Source of the DNA: Bacteroidales bacterium | GTDB lineage: Bacteria; Bacteroidota; Bacteroidia; Bacteroidales; Marinilabiliaceae | Reading direction: 5' to 3' | DNA length: 64,000 nucleotides | Assembly (NCBI GenBank): GCA_003249255.1 | Contig: QKJP01000036.1 | Span: forward strand, 124,001 to 188,000 | Shown here: positions 26,762 to 35,080 of the stretch, piece after piece | Layout of the letters: each line of letters begins with the position of its first letter | How positions within the stretch are numbered: position 1 is the first letter of the stretch | The notes under the pieces: model-generated | The model's input: the letters and a program-made list of their open reading frames with translations, nothing else | The model's database searches: none | Told to the model about the DNA's origin: nothing | Made by a program: the position numbers and the translations under genes

Positions 26762-28312
26762 CTATTTTTTTAGAAGTTTAGTTCTTATGATTTCTTTATC
26801 ATTAATTATTTCGATCAGATATTGTCCTGGGACAAAATTAGAAATATCAATTTGTTGGTTAATGATAGCTAACTTAGTATGATAAACAAACTGACCTGAT
26901 AAATTATAAATATTCACTAGGCTTTTTTCAGAAATATCTTTAAACGAAATAGTAGAACTTGCAGGATTTGGATAAATAATATTCTTTGTATTTATTGTAT
27001 TTACAACGGATTTGGTGGATGTTGAGCTCGAAGAATATGGCTCATAAAAATAAGTTGTTCTTGAAGATGGTAACCATTCATGGCTACTAGAAAGCCAATT
27101 TTGAGAAGTTACCACTTCTATTTTTCCATCTTCGTAATAGGTGTAATCGTTTTTTAAACTATCAATTCTTTTATAAGCAAGCTCGGTATTTGTATTTGTT
27201 GAAGCTTTAATGATAGGGTCTCCATATTCATTATTTGTAAACATTATTTCAATCACATTCCACATTGTAGTTTCAGAATGCGTTCCCGGGGTTGAAGAAG
27301 ATTTAACTAAGAAACCATTTTCATCATACTCATCAACAAAAGTAATGTAAGGAACAAGTTCTGATACATTGTTACGAGGGTCAGTTTTATAACGTTCTTT
27401 CGTTATTTTGGTAGCTGTTTCGGTGATGTATTCTACTTGGCTATACTTCCATTCTTTTGTTTTATGATCCCAAAAATATTGGTTTAAATATTTAATATTG
27501 CCATTTTTATCCATATCAGTTTTGTTTGAACCCACCCATTCTTGATTCGTTTCATCCCATGTGTATTTTTCTTGACTATATGTAATGTTAAACTCGTCAA
27601 TTAAGTTTTCTGTTTTTGCAGACATTTCCATTAAGCCTGTATTTGAATTGAATTTGTAAGTTTTAAACGAAATAAGTTTGTCGTTTGAATTGTACACATA
27701 ATCTTTTTTAATTTCGCTGAGTAGCCACTCTTCAGCTTCTTTTTTGTAGGAATAGATAGAGTCATTTTTATTTACCTCTTTAAAATAAGAATCCTCCTTA
27801 TATGAGAGGTATATGTTCCCATCCGTATCGTAAACATCAGTGGTATAGCTTATTCGTTCATGCTTTTGATTATATGTATTATAGGTAGAGTCATTTATAG
27901 CCCATTGTCCACTTTTGCTATCAAAAAGCTTATAGGTGATATATTCAGTTTCATTATTGTTATTGGTATGGAATATCGTTTGTGAGCCACCATTTATTTC
28001 TCCATAAGTATCTTTATTATAAGTTTCATAACTATAGCTTTCGAATTTTAACGGAAAGTTTTTTTGAGTAAAGTCATCTCGTCTTGTAAGCTTCCATTCT
28101 TCGTTTAAATATTGGAATTCTTCCAAATATGAAATTTCACCGTCCTGGTTATACGATGTAATAGATTTCTCCGATAATTCAAAAGTTAGATTTTCACTGT
28201 TGTATTTCTCTTTAAGTACGGTCTGAGTTGTGTTTAGAAGGGAATTATCTGTAGCTAATAAAAATGAGCTATACAGGCTCAGTAATCCAATAATAATTAA
28301 ATTTCTTGTCAT
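26762..28312 (-). CDS. Secreted protein with T9SS type A sorting domain, function unknown
   Basis: The 516-residue protein has a signal peptide (1-20, ending LLATD) and a central region of about 400 residues. That region is made of YD/YN-rich beta-strand units with recurring patterns (YNQDGEISYLEEF, YDTDGNIYLSYKED, YDENGFLVKSS), resembling degenerate YD-type or MORN-like hairpin repeats. A type A sorting domain follows (about 440-516; YPNPASSTISF, ending TKLLKK). It should be exported by T9SS and anchored at the surface. No catalytic motif is visible. It is AT-rich compared with its neighbours. Single gene with its own terminator. Confidence 0.75.
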   Translation of the reverse strand: MTRNLIIIGLLSLYSSFLLATDNSLLNTTQTVLKEKYNSENLTFELSEKSITSYNQDGEISYLEEFQYLNEEWKLTRRDDFTQKNFPLKFESYSYETYNKDTYGEINGGSQTIFHTNNNNETEYITYKLFDSKSGQWAINDSTYNTYNQKHERISYTTDVYDTDGNIYLSYKEDSYFKEVNKNDSIYSYKKEAEEWLLSEIKKDYVYNSNDKLISFKTYKFNSNTGLMEMSAKTENLIDEFNITYSQEKYTWDETNQEWVGSNKTDMDKNGNIKYLNQYFWDHKTKEWKYSQVEYITETATKITKERYKTDPRNNVSELVPYITFVDEYDENGFLVKSSSTPGTHSETTMWNVIEIMFTNNEYGDPIIKASTNTNTELAYKRIDSLKNDYTYYEDGKIEVVTSQNWLSSSHEWLPSSRTTYFYEPYSSSSTSTKSVVNTINTKNIIYPNPASSTISFKDISEKSLVNIYNLSGQFVYHTKLAIINQQIDISNFVPGQYLIEIINDKEIIRTKLLKK

Positions 28313-28440
28313 AGTGTCTGATTTGTAATTTATAAGGTAAAAATATGTATAATTATTTATAAAATATTCGGTTCCAAAAATGAATTTTGAGAATTGGAGA
28401 TTAGTACATTTTCTAATTGAAAACCTCAGTTCTTATTTGA

Positions 28441-28470
28441 TTGACCAATTTCTACATTTTGCTACTTTTG
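28441..28470 (+). promoter_or_regulatory. Promoter of cmk
   Basis: TTG (28441-28443), 19 bases, then TACTTTTG (28463-28470), a full TAnnTTTG match. The ATG follows at 28494. Confidence 0.65.
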
Positions 28471-28493
28471 CAAATTAAAACACATCAAAAGTT

Positions 28494-29189
28494 ATGTCAG
28501 AAAAAAAACTCATTATTGCCATCGATGGCCATTCTTCTTGTGGTAAAAGTACAGTAGCAAAAGATTTAGCTAAGAAATTAAGTTATGCCTACATTGATAC
28601 CGGTGCGATGTATCGTTCGGTAACCTTATTTGCCATTCAAAATGGTCTTTTAAACAATGGTAATGTAGATGAGTCTCTTTTAGAACAGAAACTGCCAGAA
28701 ATTAATATATCCTTTAATTATCAACCGGAATTAAAGAAAAATGAAACATTCTTAAATGGTGTATCGGTTGAAGATGAAATCCGTGGAATGGAAGTGAGCC
28801 AGAATGTAAGTCGTATCAGCGCCATTGCATTTGTACGTAAACGCTTGGTTGAACTTCAACAGGAAATGGGACGTGTAGGCGGAGTTGTTATGGATGGTCG
28901 CGACATTGGTACCGTTGTTTTCCCTTCGGCAGATTTGAAATTATTTATGACTACCTCTGCTGACATTCGTGCACAGCGTCGCTTTGATGAATTGAGGGCC
29001 AAAGGTGAAGATGTAAATTTTGATGAAATCCTCGAAAATGTAAAACTACGTGATCATCTGGATAGCACTCGCGAAGAAAGTCCTCTTAAGCAAGCAGGTG
29101 ATGCCGTAGTACTCGATAATGGTCAAATGACCAAGGATGAACAACTAAACTGGATTTTAGATGTTTTAAAAGAAAAGCAATTACTATAA
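28494..29189 (+). CDS. cmk: Cytidylate kinase
   Basis: The 231-residue enzyme phosphorylates CMP and dCMP with ATP. The P-loop is GHSSCGKSTVAKDLAKKL near residue 13. Substrate-binding segments are YIDTGAMYRS and MDGRDIGTVVFPSADLKLF. The long insert typical of type I bacterial CMP kinases is present, and the late arginine-containing segment LRDHLDSTREESPL fits. It has a well-formed promoter. ispH follows after 125 bases on the same strand and could be cotranscribed. Confidence 0.96.
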   Translation: MSEKKLIIAIDGHSSCGKSTVAKDLAKKLSYAYIDTGAMYRSVTLFAIQNGLLNNGNVDESLLEQKLPEINISFNYQPELKKNETFLNGVSVEDEIRGMEVSQNVSRISAIAFVRKRLVELQQEMGRVGGVVMDGRDIGTVVFPSADLKLFMTTSADIRAQRRFDELRAKGEDVNFDEILENVKLRDHLDSTREESPLKQAGDAVVLDNGQMTKDEQLNWILDVLKEKQLL

Positions 29190-29314
29190 GTTTTTGTTAT
29201 GCTTTATGCTATAGTTATAATTTGAACCCTAATAATATGCAAATTTGCGCATTGGTTAATTTGCACATCTGCACATTATTTTAGCATTAATAATTAACCA
29301 TTAATCATTGTTTT

Positions 29315-30181
29315 GTGTCTTTGAAAGTAGATATAGATCCCCATTCCGGTTTTTGCTTTGGAGTAACTAAAGCCATCGAAGCTGCTGATGCTCTTTTGGG
29401 TAAAGGAGAAAAGGTTTATTGTGTTGGTGAAATTGTGCACAATCAAGCCGAATCAAATCGTTTGGAGCTAAAGGGCATGAAAACCATTGAGCTTAATCAG
29501 ATTCAAGACATCAATTCCGGAACTATACTTTTTAGAGCTCATGGGGAGTCACCGCTTTCGTACACTTTGGTTAAAGATCAAAATCTGTCTCTAAAAGATG
29601 CAACCTGCCCGGTAGTTCTGAAACTTCAAAAACGTATTAAAGCCGCCTGGCTACACCAAAAACAAATCGATGGTCAAATTGCAATTTATGGAAAGCCGGG
29701 TCATCCTGAATTAATTGGCCTGGCTGGTCAGACTAATGATGAGGCTGTTCTAATTAGTGCCGTTAAAGACCTTACTCAGCTAAACTTCTCTCGACCTATT
29801 GAACTTTTTTCACAAACCACCATGTCTCCCGAAGAATTTGAGGAGATAGTAGCAATTATTAAATCTAATGCTGATAACCCCAAGCACGTCTTGCATCACA
29901 ATACAACATGCAGGCAAGTTACAGGCAGAGTTCCTCGTATCAAACAATTTGCCAAAGACTATGATCTTATCCTTTTTGTAAGTGGAAAAAACAGCAGTAA
30001 TGGGAAAGTATTATACAATGCCTGTCAATCCGTAAATCCTAAAAGTTACTTCATCACGAAACCGGAAGAGGTTGAGCGGCATTGGTTTACTTCATCTGAT
30101 GTAAAGGTTGGTATTTGTGGTGCAACGTCAACTCCCTTATGGCTGATGGAAGCCGTAAAAGATACCATTCTTAAATTGTAA
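29315..30181 (+). CDS. ispH: 4-hydroxy-3-methylbut-2-enyl diphosphate reductase
   Basis: The 288-residue iron-sulfur enzyme makes IPP and DMAPP in the last MEP step. The three cluster cysteines are visible: HSGFCFGV near residue 14, KDATCPVV near 96 and HNTTCRQVTGR near 197. Also present are the substrate-binding GHPEL, and GKNSSNGK. GTG at 29315 is the chosen start because the family N-terminus (LKVDIDPHSGFCFGV) begins right after it. dxs, the first enzyme of the pathway, is about 21 kb away in this window. An unusually long AT-rich region follows. Confidence 0.95.
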   Translation: MSLKVDIDPHSGFCFGVTKAIEAADALLGKGEKVYCVGEIVHNQAESNRLELKGMKTIELNQIQDINSGTILFRAHGESPLSYTLVKDQNLSLKDATCPVVLKLQKRIKAAWLHQKQIDGQIAIYGKPGHPELIGLAGQTNDEAVLISAVKDLTQLNFSRPIELFSQTTMSPEEFEEIVAIIKSNADNPKHVLHHNTTCRQVTGRVPRIKQFAKDYDLILFVSGKNSSNGKVLYNACQSVNPKSYFITKPEEVERHWFTSSDVKVGICGATSTPLWLMEAVKDTILKL

Positions 30182-30418
30182 TTTTTTGGCTGCTTCCATC
30201 AATTGCAATTGAATTTATCAATTGCAAATTAATGCATTACAATTTTGGCTTTCGAAACCAATAGATTTGTTTATTTGTTTTCCACCTCTAATTTATAACC
30301 CTTATGTGTTAATGATATTTAATACATAAACTTTTACAATATATGCTATTGAAAATTTATGTTGATTGATCGAGGTATCTGTAATTTTCCATACTTGGTA
30401 TAAGGACGCCTTACTAAT

Positions 30419-30450
30419 TTCAATATATCTACAGATGTCAATATATTGAA
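30419..30450. repeat. Inverted repeat upstream of the tandem repeat
   Basis: Perfect 10-bp arms TTCAATATAT (30419-30428) and ATATATTGAA (30441-30450) flank a 12-base centre. It could be a regulator site or a weak hairpin. It ends 10 bases before the tandem repeat. Confidence 0.6.
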
Positions 30451-30460
30451 TTTTAATTTA

Positions 30461-30513
30461 TTGTTATTTATTGTTATTTATTGTTATTTATTGTTATTTA
30501 TTGTTATTTATTG
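30461..30513. repeat. Tandem 10-bp repeat (TTGTTATTTA), five perfect copies
   Basis: Five exact copies of TTGTTATTTA run from 30461 to 30510, with a partial copy (TTG) after and a degenerate copy (TTTTAATTTA) before. The 10-base period is close to one helical turn, so the T and A tracts are phased. This may bend DNA. Copy number could also vary by slippage. Confidence 0.9.
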
Positions 30514-30788
30514 TCTGAGTGTAGAACTTTTTCTGCCACTTTGTGATTGATTCTCTGAAAGCTACAAATGTTAATCTTTAAACGGACATAACTAATATTT
30601 TGATTTGTGTCATTTTTCAATATTTTTGTTTGAAGATTTAGTCACCTAACAATTCTTATCTCTAAATGAAAATATCTCTTGTCACAAAAATGAAATCATT
30701 CATCAAAATGGGATTGGAGGTCATTCAGATTATGATTTGTTTTGGTAACCGAAATTAATTTTAAACCCAATATTTTATATTGTTTGTT

Positions 30789-32888
30789 ATGAAAAAAGTG
30801 AATTACTTATTAGGGGCTGCCCTTTCAGCCGGAGTGTTATTTACCGGTTGTGTGAATACAGAAGAATCTGATAGCGTTGCAGCTATCCGTATGGCACAAG
30901 CTTCTAAAATCTCTGCTGAGGCTGCTGACATTCTAGCTGATGTTGATAATCAAAAATTGATTAATGATCACAAAGCAGTTATGGATTCATTAATTCAGGC
31001 TAAAGAAATGTTAGATCTAGCAGTGGATAAAGAAAATAATGCTTTAGAAATTCTTAATGCTAAATACAACTTGGCTGCCAAGCAAAAAGCATTTGATGAA
31101 ATGACTGCTAAAATTGCGGCTGATCTTTTAGCTGTTCAAAAAGAAGCAGAAATAAAAGCTGCAAATGCAGAAGCTGATGTTATTGCAAAATATTATGAAG
31201 CAGTTGCTGATTTAAAAGGTGCTCAACGTGGGTTAATTGATGAGAAACGTAAATTACAAGTTTTCTATAACGATACTATTAATAAAGATGTATTAGTTGC
31301 TAATGCTAAAAAAGATAAGGCTGAGTTAGAAGCTGATTTAGTTGCTGCTCAAACAGCTTTAACTACATTGACTGCCGCGTTGGAAAATGAAGAATCTGTA
31401 CCATCGATTTTAGAAGGGTTAAATTCAGATTTAGAAGCTGCAGAAATAGATGTTTTAAAGAAAGAAATCGCTAAAAACAAAGCTGAAGATACTTATGACA
31501 AAGCCTTTGAAGCTTTAAATGATTTCTACGGTGAATATAACCTTCAGTTTGGTGACGTCGATATGGATAACTATGATGCAATTCATACCTCACCACAAGG
31601 AGACACTTATGCTGTAATCCAAGGTATGATTGATGAATTGCAAGCAAAAGTCGATGTTGTTGAAGATGAGGTTGAGATGATTAATGGAGATGCTAAAGAT
31701 CAAACTCTTACTTTAGTTACCTTTGATGATAAGTCAGAAACTTACATGTTCAAAGAAGATGATGAGGTAGATGCTACTATCGATGGTAAATTGTTTAAAG
31801 AAGATGAGTTAACAACTTTAAATGATGAGTTGGTTGATCTTAATGATGCAATGGAAGCCATTGACATGGAAATTGCAGATGAGACTGATAAACTTAACAA
31901 AGTTTTAGCTCTTGATATGCAAGGTAAAAAAGCTGTTTACGATACTTATAACACTGATTATTTAACCAAGAAGACTGCTTTTGACACTAAAAATGCTGAT
32001 TATGAAACAAAGAAAAGAGCTGCAGAATTAGCATTGGCTAAATATACAGTTGATGATTCTTCTGCTAATTTAACTGCATTAACTAATGCTAACACTGCTC
32101 GAGACAACGCTTACTCGTTGGTTAATGGTGTTGACGGAGATGAAGTGCCAGCTACTGAAAATGACTATAAAATAGAAATGGAAACTGCATTTGCACATGT
32201 AGATGAAACTGCAGGTGGAAACGCATTTGAAGATTGGGATAATGCAGTTGATGCTTATGATGCTCAAGTAGAAAAAGTTGATGATTTAACTAATAAAATT
32301 GATGATACAGATGCTATTGTAAGTAAAGCAGAAAAGCAAGTTGAAATCGATGAGAAACAAGTTGAAATCGATGAGAAACAAGCTGAAATCGCTGAGCTTA
32401 CTGAGTTAGTAACAGGTTATGGGACTCAAAAAACAACTTGGGAGGATAAGATTGCTAGTCTTACAACATTGCTTACTTCAACTGATGGTACTACTGATGC
32501 ATTATTTACAACATTTAAAGAGGCACGTACTGCATACTTAGCTGCATTAACTGCCTATGATGTTGCAGATGAAGCTAAGTCTGACATTGAAGATTTAATT
32601 GCTACAATAGAAGGTACTGATGGTGGTGAAAAAGTAGATGGCGAGTATGTATCATCTTTAGAAGCTGCGATTGCTGCTAAAGAAACTGAAATCGAAAATC
32701 TTGAAGAAGCCATTGTGAATAAAGAAGATCAAATTGTTGACTTAATGAATGGTACAAGTAGTGAGGCTTCAGTTGAAGATTCTATTGCTAAGCAATTACT
32801 TACAATCGAAGAGAAAGAAGCTGAGATCAAAGAACTTGAAACAAAAGTTGCAGCATATCAAGCTCTTTTACCAGAGGCAGCTAACTAA
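30789..32888 (+). CDS. Large coiled-coil surface-type lipoprotein, function unknown
   Basis: I do not recognise this 699-residue protein. The ATG at 30789 gives a lipoprotein signal peptide ending FTGC (Cys21); the TTG at 30780 adds only three residues. Cys21 is the only cysteine. The acidic residues just after it (CVNTEESD) resemble the lipoprotein export signal that sends Bacteroidota lipoproteins to the cell surface. Almost the whole mature part is predicted coiled coil: rich in Ala, Asp, Glu and Lys, with four prolines. Less helical breaks lie near 250-275 and 440-475. A 7-residue repeat (KQVEIDE) occurs three times, encoded by a 21-bp tandem repeat at 32334-32396. The barrel gene follows 79 bases later. 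Confidence 0.75.
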   Translation: MKKVNYLLGAALSAGVLFTGCVNTEESDSVAAIRMAQASKISAEAADILADVDNQKLINDHKAVMDSLIQAKEMLDLAVDKENNALEILNAKYNLAAKQKAFDEMTAKIAADLLAVQKEAEIKAANAEADVIAKYYEAVADLKGAQRGLIDEKRKLQVFYNDTINKDVLVANAKKDKAELEADLVAAQTALTTLTAALENEESVPSILEGLNSDLEAAEIDVLKKEIAKNKAEDTYDKAFEALNDFYGEYNLQFGDVDMDNYDAIHTSPQGDTYAVIQGMIDELQAKVDVVEDEVEMINGDAKDQTLTLVTFDDKSETYMFKEDDEVDATIDGKLFKEDELTTLNDELVDLNDAMEAIDMEIADETDKLNKVLALDMQGKKAVYDTYNTDYLTKKTAFDTKNADYETKKRAAELALAKYTVDDSSANLTALTNANTARDNAYSLVNGVDGDEVPATENDYKIEMETAFAHVDETAGGNAFEDWDNAVDAYDAQVEKVDDLTNKIDDTDAIVSKAEKQVEIDEKQVEIDEKQAEIAELTELVTGYGTQKTTWEDKIASLTTLLTSTDGTTDALFTTFKEARTAYLAALTAYDVADEAKSDIEDLIATIEGTDGGEKVDGEYVSSLEAAIAAKETEIENLEEAIVNKEDQIVDLMNGTSSEASVEDSIAKQLLTIEEKEAEIKELETKVAAYQALLPEAAN
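32334..32396 (+). repeat. 21-bp coding tandem repeat in the coiled-coil lipoprotein gene
   Basis: Three in-frame 21-base units encode KQVEIDE, KQVEIDE and KQAEIAE. Units 1 and 2 differ by one silent base (AAG/AAA) and unit 3 by a few bases. A heptad-length unit means gain or loss would lengthen the coiled coil by exactly two turns without breaking its register. Confidence 0.85.
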
Positions 32889-32967
32889 GGATGAGATAGA
32901 TTATGGTGAGAGCTTTCTAAGTTCTCACCTGTTAACTTGAATTACAAATTTTAAAATTCACATCCTT

Positions 32968-33741
32968 ATGAAAAGAATATTGATAAGCCTTGTTGTTTCA
33001 TTCTCAGCCATATCATTAATGGCGCAAGGTATGGGACCACAAGCTGGCTCAAAATCCATTGCTTTAAAGTTTGGAAGAGGAGTTGATTATAGTGATATTA
33101 GTTATTCTCAGATTAATAATTTATCAACATCTTCAACATTATCAACACCGTATACTTTGGCAGATTCTAACTATGGAAATAATGATGTAACCAATATCAT
33201 TGGAATTGAAGCCAAATATTTTGTTGCATCTAATATAGCTGTTAGTGTGAGTGGTAGTGGAGTAATTTCAAACTCACCTGCCCAAGACTTAGTTGAAGGT
33301 TATAACAATGGAGATGTTGCCGGTTCTGATATTCCTACTTATAATCATGTAACAGGAAGATCAACAAAACAGTTTTATGTTAATCTTGGTGGAAACTATT
33401 ATTTTAATGTAGGTTCAAATCGTGTATTTCCATATGCTGGTGCTGAATTTAATTCAGTATATGGACACATGCAGGTTTTTGATGGTTATAAAGGCGCTAG
33501 TAATTTGGACTTTTTTGAGCCACGAAATGGTGAGTTTTATGCACTAGGAGCAAGTGCTGTTGGTGGAATCGACTATTTTGTTTCTGAAGGTTTATTCATT
33601 GGTTTAGATATAAGAGTTGCTTCTTATATGTATAATGTAAAATCTTTAGTATTACAACCTGGTTTAGAACCACAGCAAGCGGTAACTCATAATACATCAT
33701 TTTTTAGTTACCCATCATTTAAATTAGGCTTCATGTTTTAA
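32968..33741 (+). CDS. Outer-membrane beta-barrel protein
   Basis: The 257-residue protein starts with a signal peptide (1-19, ending LMAQG) and then shows alternating hydrophobic strands with an aromatic C-terminus (KLGFMF), as in small outer-membrane barrels of the OmpA/OprF-barrel type. Strand-like segments include QFYVNLGGNYYFNVG, RVFPYAGAEFNSVYG and GLFIGLDIRVASYMY. There is no cysteine and no plug or enzymatic motif. It lies 79 bases downstream of the coiled-coil lipoprotein gene and ends in a strong terminator, so the two probably form one unit. They may work together at the outer membrane. No precise family name is possible. Confidence 0.75.
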   Translation: MKRILISLVVSFSAISLMAQGMGPQAGSKSIALKFGRGVDYSDISYSQINNLSTSSTLSTPYTLADSNYGNNDVTNIIGIEAKYFVASNIAVSVSGSGVISNSPAQDLVEGYNNGDVAGSDIPTYNHVTGRSTKQFYVNLGGNYYFNVGSNRVFPYAGAEFNSVYGHMQVFDGYKGASNLDFFEPRNGEFYALGASAVGGIDYFVSEGLFIGLDIRVASYMYNVKSLVLQPGLEPQQAVTHNTSFFSYPSFKLGFMF

Positions 33742-33763
33742 TATAAGCATAAACCAAATTATG

Positions 33764-33799
33764 AAAGAGAGTATTTCGAAAGAGGTACTCTCTTTTTTT
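33764..33799 (+). terminator. Terminator after the barrel gene
   Basis: A perfect 10-bp stem AAAGAGAGTA/TACTCTCTTT with a 12-base loop is followed by more T. The stop is 22 bases upstream. Confidence 0.88.
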
Positions 33800-33996
33800 G
33801 TCACCAAATGATAGCGAATTAAAGCGAATTGGGATTTACATGTTGCTTAAGTTGATATTTATTGAGGGTAGATTTAGGTGGGGAGATGGAGAGAGTGTGA
33901 GTTGGAGAGCCTGAGAGTTGGGAAAGTGATTTGTACTTTGGGAAGGAATAAAATAATTCGTGTTCAATTTACGCAAATTCGATAACAGTGATTTTC

Positions 33997-34004
33997 TACC
34001 TTTG
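33997..34004 (+). promoter_or_regulatory. -7 element directly upstream of the ttcA-like gene
   Basis: TACCTTTG is a perfect -7 match ending 4 bases before the ATG at 34009, implying a very short or absent 5' leader. It also rules out the GTG at 33988 as the start. Confidence 0.5.
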
Positions 34005-34008
34005 CACC

Positions 34009-34743
34009 ATGGAACAAATAAAGCAAGATAAAGCCCACATAAGTAAAGTCACCCGCATGGTAGGCAAAGCCATCAATCAATATCAAATGATTGAAGCTAA
34101 TGAAAAAGTTTTGGTGGCCGTATCCGGTGGAAAAGACAGTTTAGCCTTGTTAGAAGTTTTATCGGAGCGCAGGAAAAAGCTCCCCATTACTTATGAACTT
34201 CATGCGGTTCATGTTATTACCGAAGATGTACCTTATGAGATAGATGTTAATTGGTTACAAGATTTTTGTAATGGCTTAAATGTAAAGTTGCATCTTATTC
34301 GTACCAAAGCCAATTTAGAAACGGCTGGTGCTAAAAAGCCGTGTTTTGCTTGCTCACGAAATCGGAGAAAAGAACTGTTTAAGCTATCTGAAGAGCTTGG
34401 GATTCAAAAGCTAGCTTTTGGTCATCATTTGGACGATGCCATAGAGACCTTGGTGATGAATATGGCACATCATGCGAATATATCATCCATACCCGCAGTT
34501 TTGAATATGTTCGATGGAAAAATAAAAGCCATTCGGCCATTGATCTTTTTAACCAATGATGAATTGTTAAAATACTCTCAAATTAAAGGTTTTATATCTC
34601 TGAAAAAAGAGTGTCCTTATGAAGATCATACCTTGCGTAATAAAGCAAGACTTATTATTGGAGATATGCTAAAGCTAAACCCCAAAGCGAGGTTCAATAT
34701 TTTCAACTCGATGAAGAATATAGATTTGGAATATTTGCCTTGA
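34009..34743 (+). CDS. TtcA-family tRNA 2-thiolation ATPase
   Basis: The 244-residue protein has the PP-loop SGGKDS (39-44) in VLVAVSGGKDSLALLEVL. It also has a CxxC pair (Cys112, Cys115) in PCFACSRNRRKELF, the GHHLDDAIETL motif and a late cysteine in KECPYEDHTLRNKARL. This is the TtcA layout: the cysteines hold an iron-sulfur cluster and the PP-loop adenylates a tRNA cytidine (position 32 in E. coli) for sulfur insertion. The same family includes TtuA-like enzymes for other positions, so the exact tRNA target is inferred. The ATG at 34009 is chosen over GTG 33988, which lies inside or upstream of the promoter. Confidence 0.85.
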   Translation: MEQIKQDKAHISKVTRMVGKAINQYQMIEANEKVLVAVSGGKDSLALLEVLSERRKKLPITYELHAVHVITEDVPYEIDVNWLQDFCNGLNVKLHLIRTKANLETAGAKKPCFACSRNRRKELFKLSEELGIQKLAFGHHLDDAIETLVMNMAHHANISSIPAVLNMFDGKIKAIRPLIFLTNDELLKYSQIKGFISLKKECPYEDHTLRNKARLIIGDMLKLNPKARFNIFNSMKNIDLEYLP

Positions 34744-34768
34744 ATTATGTGTTGAGAATGTAAATTTA

Positions 34769-34880
34769 GCTCCAACGGAGCCTGGTCAACTAGCCTAGTG
34801 CGAAGCGCTAGGGGATAAATAAAGCAAATAAATGTCGCAACCCCAAATGATATTTATGAGCACAAGCTGCATGCGACATG
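34769..34880. repeat. REP-like intergenic element B (three hairpins)
   Basis: After the ttcA-like gene the order of element A is repeated: GCTCC-AAC-GGAGC (34769-34781), 12 bases, then CCTAGTGC-GAA-GCGCTAGG (34794-34812) followed by GGATA. Next comes a 50-base segment from AATGTCGCAA to ATGCGACATG (34831-34880). The ends of the 50-base segment are nearly identical to element A and the spacing is the same, while the hairpin sequences differ but keep pairing. That covariation suggests a folded unit under selection or a mobile REP family. Confidence 0.7.
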
Positions 34881-35080
34881 TAGCACTGAATTATTATGAA
34901 GTAAAACCATAAAACTCTGTGTCTCTTAGTCTCTGTGTTGATGTTTTTTGACGTTTCCTTTAAGGTGTAATAATGAACCGCAAAGATCGCAAAGAAAAAC
35001 GCTAAGGACACAAAGTGTTTTCATTCCTTTGTGTTCCTTGTGTTTAAGATTAGAATTCTTTTATCATAGGATGTGTTCAA
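34881..35080. repeat. Intergenic CTCTGTGTCTC / GCAAAGATCGCAAAG repeat with long hairpin
   Basis: The sequence begins with phrases such as AACTCTGTGTCTCTTAGTCTC. A degenerate GCAAAG direct repeat follows at 34980-34993. Then comes an inverted repeat in which AAGGACACAAAG (35004-35015) pairs with CTTTGTGTTCCTT (35027-35039) with one bulge. Similar wording recurs near 58390-58450 and 52371-52390. No gene is visible. Confidence 0.5.

Larger units (their letters stand above)
30182..30788. other. Long AT-rich non-coding region with repeats upstream of the coiled-coil lipoprotein
   Basis: This 607-base gap has no credible ORF. It contains a direct repeat ATCAATTGCAA (30198-30208 and 30217-30227), an inverted repeat (30419-30450) and a tandem 10-bp repeat (30461-30513), listed separately. 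The 270 bases between the tandem repeat and the lipoprotein ATG are plain AT-rich sequence. No clear terminator for ispH or perfect -7 element for the next gene was found. Confidence 0.5.

Noticed and set aside
30461-30513. The regular 10-bp repeats as a CRISPR-like array
   Set aside because: Units are exactly adjacent with no spacers and no cas genes are near. It is a simple tandem repeat.
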